Source of the DNA: Ascochyta rabiei
Taxonomy: Eukaryota > Ascomycota > Dothideomycetes > Pleosporales > Didymellaceae
Reading direction: 5' to 3'
Assembly (NCBI RefSeq): GCF_004011695.2
Contig: NC_082415.1
Location: forward strand, 1,612,001 to 1,676,000
Length of the DNA: 64,000 bases
Under the pieces are notes generated by a model. It saw nothing but the letters and a program-made list of their open reading frames with translations. It did no database searches and had not been told where the DNA came from. This document shows positions 41,700 through 52,400 of this stretch, one piece after another; positions within the stretch are counted from its first letter, which is position 1; each line of letters opens with the position of its first letter. Made by a program: the position numbers and the translations under genes.

Positions 41700-44600
41700 T
41701 ACTCTGCTTGTTCCTCTTCCTTGCCACCTCCTTGTTTCTGCAATCTTGTTAAGGCCCTAGTTTCCTAAGTAGGTTATCAACTAGAGTTTCCTAATAGCTT
41801 AGGGGTAGGAGAGTCTAGTAGGTGTCTTAATAAACCCTAGTCTAAGGCACTGCCTAATTTGTATGTTATCTAGGTAGTAGCTTCTGTTACTTTAACAGTT
41901 AGATTATTAAATAACCTATCTAGAGCACTCCTCTGTGTATGCTGTCTGTTATATAACTCCTATCCTTTCTTATGTTCTAGTACTACTCCCTTGTTAGTAA
42001 AGAAGGATTAATTAGGGATACCTAACTCTTTACCAGCACTAAAGCAGTGTTTCTTAGACATCTTTACCTACTGCTAGTGCCTCTTTACTATAGCAACGTT
42101 GTTATCCCTACTTTTCTAAAGAAACTTTACAAGCTCCTTGTTATTAAGACTAAAAATGCAGAGTATCTCTTGCTAGACTAGGTAAGAGTTATACTAAGCC
42201 TAGCAATAGATAGCTTTAGAAATCTAGGAGGAGAAAGTTAGCGCTATGTCTGCTGGGAAAGCATAGGGAGCACCACTATACTTATTTAAATAACCTAATA
42301 GTAATAAGGGTCCTAGCGTAAGCATCTAATAAGAACTAGTAATATCCTTGTATAATTCTATCTCTAGAATCTCTATAGTGTCTCTGTCCTCTGTAACTAG
42401 CACGTACTAAGGAAGTATAGTTTAACATTATATTATAAATAGTCTAGTAGAACTATGTAGCAGTGCTAGGTAGGAGATCCTAAAGTCCCTATACTTGTAA
42501 GGGTACTTCTTCTACTTAGCACCTACTACCTCTTGTGCTAACTTAGGGTAGTTTACTGTATCTACCTACCCTTTAATATAACTATTACGTTACTTAATTC
42601 TATTATCTTTCCGCTAGGCTAAGTATTCTAGAACTAAATTGTAGAAGCCTTCTAGAGCAATAGTATAGTTGTCTTTATCCTTATTTTTAAAGGATACTAA
42701 TCCTTGTATTATGTCTATTCCTCTACCTAACTCTATAGTGTTGTAGAGGTTATAATCTACATGTTTAAAGAACGTCTAATCCCTAGGCTTAGTGTATTTA
42801 GTGTAGTATAGGTAGAAGATTAAGTTAGTTTGTGAACAGAGTACTGCATAGTAAAGCCAGTACTGCAAATTGCCCCTTACAAGCTATTAGATAACAGAGT
42901 AGTACATAATTCTACACTACCCTAGGTTACTTTTGCTATACTTTATATAAGTATAATAGTTATATATGTTAAAGTAGTTATCTACTATCTTCTAGAGTTC
43001 TAGATTGTTTTAAAACATAGAGGCAAACACAGAGACTACAATAGTGCCCTTCTGGTTTAGACTGTCTACCTTGGCTTAAAAATGTTAAGATAGATGCCTA
43101 GAGATAAAGTTGCTCTAGTTAAGGTTAAGTACTGTAGTAACTAGGCGGAATTAATAGGACTGTAGACTATCTATCGTGTTTAGTGCATAGAGCTGCTCTT
43201 AAAACAGGATCCTAGTTTTTAGGTTACTCCTCTACTTCCCCTAGCTGGTCTTATTCTTATACATTAACATAAGCAGGTTAGATATTATAGTAGTGTTAAG
43301 GGTGCAGACTAGTAAGCTAAGTTTACTAGCAGTGTACTAGGAATAAGGAAAGTAAACTTATAATAGGTTAACTGTGTAGTAGGTAATTGTTCTCCAACTA
43401 GTACCTCCTTCCTTTTAAGTTTCTCCTCCCTTACAGCGCTCTTAGACCTATGCATCTAGGAGCTTTACACGCTCTAGATCCTTAAGTAGCTTCTAACTAA
43501 TCTTTGTGCAGAAGAGAATAAAGGCAGATTAGCTGTTAATGCATTTGCACTTAGCGCTATAATAGATATTATTTATTATATCTTTACTAATCTCTGCGTT
43601 TTCCTGCATAGACTAAACATCTAATATTAATAGGTAGTTAACTCTAGGGCTTGTAACGTCTTAAAATAATCTATATTCTAATAGCCTAATTAACAATTGT
43701 TCCCTAGTTTAATGGTCCTCTAGAACTAAAATGACAGAGCTAAATTGTGTTCCTCTAGACTGTTAGTGCTTACGAATTGCATCTATTATGCAGCGCTGCT
43801 TTCCTGTTTTATTAACACCTAACTTAAAGGCTATCTAGTTAAGGTTATTAGTTGTTGTAGACAACAGGTTTCTTTTGTGTTCTTGTTTAATGCTTTTAAT
43901 AACACCCTTAGGGAATTTGTTGCTTATTAGTAATAGCTTTGTATTAGTCTATGGCCTTATAAGAGTAAGAGATAATCCTCCTAGGGAAATACCTAATTGG
44001 CCTGCGGTCCTTATGCTTGTTGCTAGCTTAGTAAGTAACTGTAACCTGGATAGTAATGCTAAAGGGGCTAGTGTCTAAACTCTGTTAAGAATATACTCTA
44101 GCGCCGCTTGTATTAGTGTAAGGAAGTTCCTAGAGCCAAACATTATAGCATTTAATGCTGCCTACTCCTAAGTAATTCTTTCTTTTAGCAGGTAGGGTGT
44201 CCTAACACTTTCTAGGTTAAAGATTAGTGCTAGTAGTTAGGCCTTCTACAGTGTAAGTGCTTACATCTACTATTAGTATGTTTTTAAAGTTAGGTCCCTA
44301 GTTAGGCAAATATCCTACTCTGCTGCTTTTAGCTTTAGTACGCCTTTGCCTAGTGCTTTTACCTCTACTATAAGTAGGTGGTTCTTGTTGTTTAGGTGCG
44401 TGACGAAGTTTATTATGTCCTGCTAGAGCATGTTAAGGGCTTAGTAGACTGTATTCTAGTTTCTTAAGTTACAGAACTTATCCTTCCTCTTTTATAGCAT
44501 AGATAGGCATTAGTAAATTACTAAGTTAATAAACTTAGTAAGGTTATTAGCGTCTACTTAGCAGATATAGTATATAATTAAGTTAAGTGTTATATACTCT

Positions 44601-45170
44601 ATAGCAGACTGTAGGCAGTATAGTGTTACTACGTTTACTAGAATATTTTTACTATTCTTATTTTTGCAGATGTATTTTATAGCTTATGCTATTTCTGTTA
44701 TCTTCCTCTACTTATAGTCTGTTGCTAATTAGATTGCTAGGTATTAACTATTAAAGTTCCTTATGCCTCTGTATTGTGCAACTAGGTTTAGGGTTTACTA
44801 GACAATGTCTAATATTAAGTGTATTATAGCTGCTAATTTGTTAAACTTAGTAACTGCTGCACTTATCTAGAAGTTCAGCCTTTCTCTCTGCGCCTGTAGC
44901 TCTCCTTACGTAATCTCTATTACAAACTAGCTAACTGTAGATCCCTCTATGTATAGCATTTAGATAGTAGCAACCTTAGTAATGTCCTTACTCTTAATAG
45001 CCTTTAAGACTAATAACTACCGCACTACTCCCTCTCCTGGTTCTAGCTCTTTCTGTGCAATTACCCTTTACTGTAATATTGTAAACTTTATATATAGTTA
45101 AGTAGATATAAAGAAGTTATAAGCTAATGTTGTAAAGGGGAGAGTTAGAAGTAATATGGTGGCTCTGCCT
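41700..45170 (-). pseudogene. Extra 3' ORF of large gypsy; possible 2OG-Fe(II) oxygenase domain
   Basis: On the minus strand a coding-like tract of about 3.4 kb, downstream of integrase, can be followed through RIP stops. It matches no retroelement domain. In its C-terminal part the translation reads PRD.TFFKHVDYNL (HVD codons at 42755-42763), then ELGRGIDIIQG. A second His (LLHSSTR, codon 42455-42457) follows 102 residues later, with Arg three residues on. HxD...H...R is the iron and 2-oxoglutarate ligand pattern of double-stranded beta-helix oxygenases, and the flanking text resembles hypothetical fungal proteins I recall with FFRHID and IIQG. The N-terminal two thirds are unrecognised. The tract may be element cargo or a nested unit. 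Confidence 0.4.
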
Positions 45171-45216
45171 TAAGAGTGTCCCAGGCAGCTATAGGCCCGC
45201 TTTTCTTCTGCGCTTT

Positions 45217-45276
45217 CACTCGCTGTTTGTGTTTTTCACCCGCTGTTTATGTTTTTCACCCGCTGTTTGTAGTTTT
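45217..45276. repeat. 20-bp tandem repeat, three copies
   Basis: CACCCGCTGTTTGTGTTTTT-type units at 45217, 45237 and 45257, in the spacer between integrase and the extra ORF. Confidence 0.85.
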
Positions 45277-45540
45277 ACTTACTTACTTTCACTTGCTATA
45301 ATTATTAATTGTTTGTAAACAGTTGTTTTAGTTGCAAGCTGTTAGCTTACACCTTTCTCCGTACTTAGTAAGTGCCTAGGCTAAGTTGCCTTTGCTAGCC
45401 TCAAGTTTCAGCTAATTAGGAGTTAACTAGTAAGACCTGGCAACTGCTAATTGGCTTGTAGCTTCGGCGGTTAGGACGTTACCCCCCTATCTTCAGCAGT
45501 CTGTCCTATAGACTGCACTGCCATTCCCTATTATTAGAGT
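45277..45540. other. Spacer between integrase and extra ORF of large gypsy
   Basis: Relatively GC-rich for the region; contains the 43-bp palindrome at 45412-45454. It could hold the promoter for the extra ORF; no specific signal is seen. Confidence 0.35.
45412..45454 (+). repeat. 43-bp imperfect palindrome, copy 2
   Basis: CTAATTAGGAGTTAACTAGT... to ...GCTAATTGG; shares the central GTAAGACCTG with the copy at 53202. Confidence 0.7.
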
Positions 45541-46013
45541 CTAAATTAGACAAGTTATTATATATTTTATATTGTAGTCTTTTATACTATGTAAGAGGTT
45601 AAGGGTAGATTTTAATGCTTAGAAAGTTGTATTTAGTAGGTGCTCTTCCTTTACCTGCTAGAATAGAGGTGCTTAAGTTCTTAGCAGCCTTGCTTTATCT
45701 GCTGTATTAAAACATGTTCTTATAGTTTTAATTCTAGGTATCTTCTCTCTATACCTTTATAAGTCCCTTCTCTTCTAACTAAATATCCTCTAGTAAACGC
45801 TTGCAGAACTTCTTTATTCTTTACCCTAGTACTGTATGTAGCATGCTAGTTCTGTTAAAGTCTTTAAGTAAATAGGTGCCTTTGTCTAGCTATGTTCTGT
45901 TAAGTAACACTTAGTATAGCCTAAGCCAATTCTTTCTTAACTTCTTATCTCTAGACATGTTAATTTGTCCCACCAAGTCCTACAGTAGAACTAGGTCTCT
46001 AGGGTTAATCTGC
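45541..46013 (-). pseudogene. Integrase C-terminal segment of large gypsy
   Basis: Minus-strand translation INPRDLVLL, then GQINMSRDKKL, GTYLLKDF and VLG.RIKKF. This is the GPF/GPY-like integrase tail of gypsy elements. It is separated from the integrase core at 49695 by the copia insertion, and about 140 residues between the two are missing. Confidence 0.6.
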
Positions 46014-46500
46014 TTATAAGCATTTTAAAGGACCTGCTAGCTAGTGTTGCTGCGTAGGTATCTTTAGAAGTAATATTTCTTTGCTAGTTACCTTAGACTA
46101 CTAGTTGCGCCTTATATCTAAGTAGGTAGTAGTTTTTATTAAGATTATATATGTATACCCACATACAATTAAGTATCTATTGTCCTACTACTCTAGTCTT
46201 TATTAGGGGTACTTTAGACTATAACTTTATAATCTAATAGCTGCTAAGGTGCTCTTACTTAGCTTCCTTAAACAATTAGTAAAGCGGGTAGTCCTCTAGG
46301 TTTAATTGTGCTGTTAGCTCTAGTAGACGTTAGCTTTAATAAAGCTTAAGCTCTTTTATTAAAATTTATTTTAACCTAGCCTTATTATTATTATTACCCT
46401 AGTATATGCCTATACATCTACCTTATATGCTAGCTATAAATATAGGTTTCTATAGGATAGTTTATAAAGTTCTTTAAGATTACGCTAGCGTTAATTCTAA

Positions 46501-46543
46501 CTAATTAGCAGTTAACTAGTGCTACCTGCTTACTCCTAATTAG
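46501..46543 (+). repeat. 43-bp imperfect palindrome, copy 3
   Basis: CTAATTAGCAGTTAACTAGT to ACTCCTAATTAG; the nested-copia counterpart of the copy at 20981-21023. Confidence 0.7.
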
Positions 46544-49517
46544 CTGTTACCTATTGCTAATTAGGATAGCAATAACATGTTTATTAACAGCGCAACTAGT
46601 AGCAGAGTTAGAGGAGGAGTTAGATATATATGTCTAGCTTTCTGTCTATTATTATAACCTAGTTAATCTTCTGTAGTATTTAAGTGTGTAATAGTGTTGT
46701 CCTTATAGAATAACTAGATTTTAGCCTTATTTTAGGGTAGAGGCAGAAGCTCTACGCTTCTTGTCTATATTGCTATCTCTTTAAGAGTGCTGTGCATAAG
46801 GTTGTCTATTAGTTTCTAAGTCTAGCTACTAAAGACAGTATCCTTATTAAAGATTATGTCTCTCATACTAATAACTTTTACTAAGGTTAGAATCTATATC
46901 TAATATATGTTTAAGGATTAGTATCCTACTAGGTATCCTACCTATACTCTTAGGTCTAGTTACTAGAGTTATAATTTTCCTTAAAGGTTGTTACTTATAA
47001 GAGTAAAGGCTTTACATTAATAAACTTTTAGATATGCCTAGTTTAGTTTCCTACTTTGTATGTTTAGGCTAGCTAGTTAAGCTGTATAGGTAAAGAACAT
47101 ATTATAGAGTGTTTTCTAGTTGTTTAATAACCTTAGTGTTTTGTTGTGTAGGTACACTGCTGCCCTTACAATCTCTAGCCACATTTCCTATAGTAGGTTT
47201 GCGTCCAATCTTATAGTGCGTGCCTTATCTTTTATTACACCCCCTAAGCGTTCACCACCTCTGTTCTGTGCTTAGGTGTCTGGTACGGAAGGCTTAAGCC
47301 TAATTAATTGTGCAGCGCACTATCTTAATACTTCTAGTTTTATTATAGTGATTGCACTATTATACTTAATAACCTTAACCTAGATCTTATATTGTTTTAA
47401 CAGGAATTATGTAAGAGTGTCTAGGAAGTAGATTATTGTCTTTCCTAGTTAATTATCTTTAAAATAGAAGTCCTAGAGGAAGCTAGATTGCCTGTTAACA
47501 GCAAGCAATTATCTCTTTTCTTTAGTAAAGCTTCCTTCTTTGTATAAGTGGAAGTCAATTACTATGCGTTCTCCTAGTCCTTTATTGCTTGTTTGTAGTA
47601 TTTAACTAATTTGCCTCTTAGTCTTAGCTTGTCCGCAAGCATCACATTAGACTGTAGTAATACCCCTAACTCTCACCCCCTAAGATTGTTAGATAAGGTG
47701 TTCAATAGTAGCCGCTCTAGGGTGCCCTATTCGCTTGTGCCATAGCAGAGCAGTATTAGTCTTAGGTGTTTAGCCTTGTGTTAATTGTATTGCAAATACT
47801 GCCTATAGCTGTTCCCTAAGTACCTATTATCTATGTTGTTCATCTAAGGGTGTGATAGCTGTGTTGTCTACTTATCTAAGCTAAGTTAGATCTCCTTTTG
47901 TTTCCCACTAGATGCCCTGTTAACGTAGTTGTTAGAAAGAGACAAGGTTGCAAAGTATGTCTAGGCACTATGTCACGTTGTGTAATTTAAGAGTAGTTAG
48001 TTGGCTTATGTTTAGTAGATAGAGATAGACAGTGCTATATCCCTATATCTATACCTAGGAGTTTCCTGCCTATAGGTAGTTATTTAATGCAGGTAGAGTA
48101 AGGTCTTGTACTTAGTCCTTATTGTTTATAATATAGATTTTTAATCCCAAGTTAAGGATAAAGGAGTTCCTAAGAGGGTAGCTTGGTAGCTCCATATTGT
48201 ATAATTCTTTAACCAGACTTATGTTAATTATTAATATCTTCTGTCCCTGTAGTTATCCTAGAGGTGCCACTAGTGTTTGGGATATCTTAATAGCTAGTGT
48301 CTTAGTGCAAGCTTGTTTCGCAGATCTAACCTAATCTTAAAGGTCAGCATTTTGTCCTATCCTGAATTGTATTATTTTAGCAATTCTATTACATAGGGTA
48401 AACTATTCTAGTGCTTTATCTTTGTAGACGTAGTAGCAATCTTCTAGTCTATAGCGTTGTCTACAAGCAGGGCATTTTGCTTCTCTAGCTACTGCTGTAT
48501 CCCCTCTTAGGGACTGCTTAGATGTAGTTATTTAACTAATATTCCGTTTTTAACAAGGTCTTCCCTAACTCCCCTGTGTAGTAGGAGTAGATAATGCGTC
48601 TTTAACAACATAAGAGGCGTCCCTGTTAGTGCCTAGGGTGGATTCACCACTAGCAGTAAGAGTTAAGTTGTTCCCTGCAGCAAAGGCGCCCCTTTACTGT
48701 CTCCTCTTAGGGTAGTACTTGCTTATACGCTCTTAGAAGCGTTTTATTATTTCTTTATAAGTTATGTTTTATTCTTATCTACTATAGTCCTAGAATGTTG
48801 TTGCCTAGGTTAGCGCTATTTTTATTACTAAATCTAAGAAGTCTTAGATAGTGTCTTGTATATTGTATATTTCAGCAACACCCTCTGTTTCAGCGTTAGT
48901 TGCAGCATAATTATACTTAAGGAGCTAGGTATCCTAGCTCCTAGGTTGTCTTATTAGTTTAAGGGCTGCTAGGTATTAGTGGCGTGCGCGTAATTGTTCT
49001 TCTTTAGCATTAATGCTAACTGTGTGTTTAAGGCTAATAACCTATATTTAAATTAATTTACCTAGTTAGCAGCAGTTATTTATAAGGTAAGGTAATACTA
49101 AGCTTTAGATAAATATTACTACCTTGTCTAGGTTAGTTTGCTCCTTGTAGTAGTCTCTATCCACTATCTTATAGAATTTAAGGCGGCTCTTCTAATAGTT
49201 ATTATCTTCTTTCTATGCCTTTAGGCTGTTAGCTGATAGTTTAGATAGGATTTCTAGAAGCTAAGGGTTTCCTTGTTTATCATTGCTAAGGGCTAGCCTC
49301 CTCTTATAGTTAGTAATGTCTAGAGCGTTAGGTACTTGTAGCTTAGTCCTTGGAGGGATAGTCTGGTTTAGGTCTATCTTCTCCTATACGTCCAGAGAGG
49401 CGCAGCAGGTCTGCAGATAATGCAACTAAGGTGTGTAGGTTGTGTAATCTATAAGAATTATTATTAAATTACGTATAGTTAATAGCGACATATTTAAAGG
49501 GTATTTTAGTAGTGTTA

Positions 49518-49531
49518 GTAAGACTCTTAAT
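49518..49531 (-). promoter_or_regulatory. Primer-binding site, half-tRNA type
   Basis: ATTAAGAGTCTTAC on the minus strand next to the LTR. Confidence 0.65.
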
Positions 49532-49694
49532 TGTTAGATAATATGCTTAATGTGGAAAGATAATAATAAAGGTAATTTATTAATAATTATCTTTCTTAAT
49601 GGCTGATTTTATGTGTGTGTGCCGCTAGCCCCTAAGTTAACCGAGGTTAACCCCAAACCCCCCAAATTGGTTCGGCAAGGTCGGTTATCTGACA
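49532..49694 (-). repeat. 5' LTR of nested copia (163 bp)
   Basis: Reverse complement of the LTR family at 17831-17992 and 22863-23023. Several GC-rich positions escaped mutation, as in the left LTR of that element. Confidence 0.88.
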
Positions 49695-52400
49695 TAACAA
49701 TAGGTTTATGTCTACCCTCTACTTTTCCTATTACTTAAGGGTTGTGTGTAGATACCTGTACCCTCTTAATCCTGTAGATTAAAGTAAGCCTCTTAAATAC
49801 TTTAGCAAAGTATAGTCTGCTGTTAACTATAAGTCTTCTTATAGTGCTCTACCTGCAGACAATGTCTTTATATAGGAACTTTGCTACTGTTAATAACTTG
49901 TTGTTATAAAGCGCTCTTGCCTCTATCTACCTACTTAAGTATTCTCTAGCTGCAACTAGGTACTAGAAGCCCTTACTTATTAGCATATACATAACATTAA
50001 TAGTAACTAACTCCTACAGCGTATAGGAGTAGGTACTAGTTAGTATATCTTTTATAATCTTAGTTGCTCTAAGTTAGCACTCCTTACACGTAGAGAATTT
50101 TCTCTTTACACTCCTGTACATGTTAAGCTAGTAGTACTGTTAAGAGACTATAGAGAATACTGCGTTTGTGCCCCTATAGCTAATGGTTTAGTAGATGTCC
50201 TATATAACTGCTGTTTAGATATCTATATTATTAACTACTCACCTAATAGCAATATTCCTTAATGTTTTTTAGAATAAGTAGCTGTCCCTCTTAATAAAGT
50301 TTATAGCTCTCTTCTTCTAAGCCCTGCACTCTTTCCTACTTAACCTAACTAGGGTCTTTAGGGAGTGTAGAAAAACAGCAATGTCCTCTTATTCCTAGGA
50401 GTATTCCTGTCTTAGAACCTGGGTAGTCCTTGTGTTAACCTGGTCACCTAACACCACGTTTGCTATTAGGTTTTTAATAAACTCTTTAATGTCAGATTTA
50501 GGTTCGTCTAGGTTCTCCTACCCCTCTAGCTTTAGGTATCTTAATAGTGCGTCTGTAACTACGTTCTTCTTTCCTAGTATATAGCGTATTTTAATGTCCT
50601 AGAGTAGAATTGCAGCAAGCCACCTGTTTATAACTAAGCCTAGAAGGTCTAATAACAACCTGTTTAGCTAGGTAATTAATGTCTAGGCGTTAGTCTTAAT
50701 AATAAAGTGTATACTATATAGCCACATCCTCAACCTCTTAAGTACCTAAATAACTACCTTATATTTAAGCTTTGTTAAATGCTACCTACTTTCTGCCTTA
50801 GACTAGACAGTGCTTTTAAACCTGCATAGGTGTTATTTTCTGTCTAGGCCTATTTGTTTAAGGTATGCTCCTGCGCCTTTATTGCTCGCATTAACTAAGA
50901 GAAACACTAAGCTAGGATTTTTGTAAGACATTGTTATAAGCGCAGGTGTGTTAATAATGTGCCCTTTTAGGAGTAACATTAAGCTCTGTTTAACGTCGCC
51001 CTATTACTATACTGCGTTATTCTTTAATAACTAGAATAATAGTTTTGCCTTTAAGGCGAATAAGGGTATCTAGATACAGTAGTACACTACAATTCCTATA
51101 AACATTTAGACCTCCTTTAGGTTCTAACACTCTAGCTAATTTGCAATTTTGTTAACTTTCTTTTGTGCAAGATATTGTCCTTCTGCTAGAACCCTTTAGC
51201 TAACTACCCCTAATTAATTGTGTCCCTAGTAGCATTTAAGTCCTAACACTGTGCTGCTAGCTCTTTCTACGTCTGCAAGGACCCTGTCTAGTTGCTAGAT
51301 GTGCTTAAGCATATATCACCTAACACTAGGTAAAGCCTCCTTGCTATTATAATCTGTCTTTAGACTACTACTAGTAACGTTATTAAGGAAAGGAAGTGTA
51401 TCTGGCTAGTGATCCTTAAGAATCTTTGTTAAAATTCTTTAGAAGACAGCTACTAAGTTAGTAGCCCCTTAAACTAGGGTATATAATTATAAAAGGCTAA
51501 TTAGCGTTATAATTGCTGTTATGTCTCTACTGTCTTTATGCAGTGTTATCTAGTTATAACTAGAGAAGAAGTCTATAAATAATATAATCTTACAGCTAGC
51601 AAACTTCTTAGAGAACTTATCTGTAGTTAGCAGGGTTCCTGCATCTTAAACAGAGACCCTGTTTATATGTTAAGCGTTGTTAATAAACTAAAATTTACTA
51701 TCTTTCTTAGACACTAAATGCTATAGGTTTCTGTATTAGCTGTTGCATTACTTAAGTATTCCTTATTCTAACCTGTTGTTTAACATCTTAATAAGTTCTC
51801 CTTCTAGACTTCTTACCACAGGGAAGGTCTTAACCTGCTAAGCTTTGTGTAGGATTGTCCTAATTCTATATAGAGGAGAAACCTCCTTCTAAATCTACCT
51901 AGATTCAGAAAAAGTAAAAGCTATAGCTGCTTCCCTATTTAGGATCATTTCCTTAAAGAGTACTATCTCTGCTAGGAACAGAGTATTGCCAAACTTCTAA
52001 TCTCTTATTCTCTAGGGAGTAAGCCTTTTTCCTCTTGTGAAAGGGGCATATTGCCTTTTAAATAAGTAATTAAAAGGCCTAATATTGTGTAGTCTTAAAC
52101 TAAGTATTAGCTGCTGTTATTTATATGCAACTTTTTTCTAGTCTTCTAAACTAAGTTCTATAGGTTAATTAGGTTATAGATTATTAATAGGTTAAACTTT
52201 TACCCCTACTTATTTATAGAGTGTGTTAACTTCTTAGTTTTTAACTATAATATGCTAACCCCTTGTCCTTAATAATTGTAAGTTTATTTAGGACAGTAAG
52301 ATAAGGAAGTCCTTATCCGCATGTACTTGCCTAGGGTCCCCTCCCTTAGAGATCTATTAGAGACTGCTGGCATTGTTCTGTGTAAAGATAAAACTACTTA
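49695..52400 (-). pseudogene. pol of large gypsy (RT, RNase H, integrase core)
   Basis: Minus-strand reading: an RT segment with IDFFSSYN, the conserved palm motif, near 51548-51580. Then VFMFIGIVVYYCIQIPLF and LLVNASNKGAGAYL, with the end of RT running into RNase H (about 50850-51120). KIRYILGKKNVVTDALLRYL follows near 50545-50605. The integrase zinc region and core come next (CKEC near 50080, INVMYMLISKGFRYLV near 49960-50010), stopping at GKVEGRHKPIV (49698-49730). Stops interrupt throughout. This is a metavirus-type pol, but a different family from 23031-31215. Confidence 0.72.

Larger units (their letters stand above)
46014..49694 (-). mobile_element. Truncated Ty1/copia element nested in large gypsy
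   Basis: Same family as 17831-23023, in opposite orientation. The 5' LTR (49532-49694, 163 bp) and primer-binding site (49518-49531) are intact, followed in minus sense by gag, GAG-pre-integrase, integrase and the start of reverse transcriptase. The match with the other copy ends near 46014-46020, just after TTTAAAATGCTTATA, so the remaining RT, RNase H and 3' LTR are deleted. Its insertion point, inside GRHKPIV of the gypsy integrase, shows that it is younger than the large gypsy. Confidence 0.85.

Noticed and set aside
43875..44078. 67-codon plus-strand frame
   Set aside because: Antisense to the extra ORF of the large gypsy; shadow frame.
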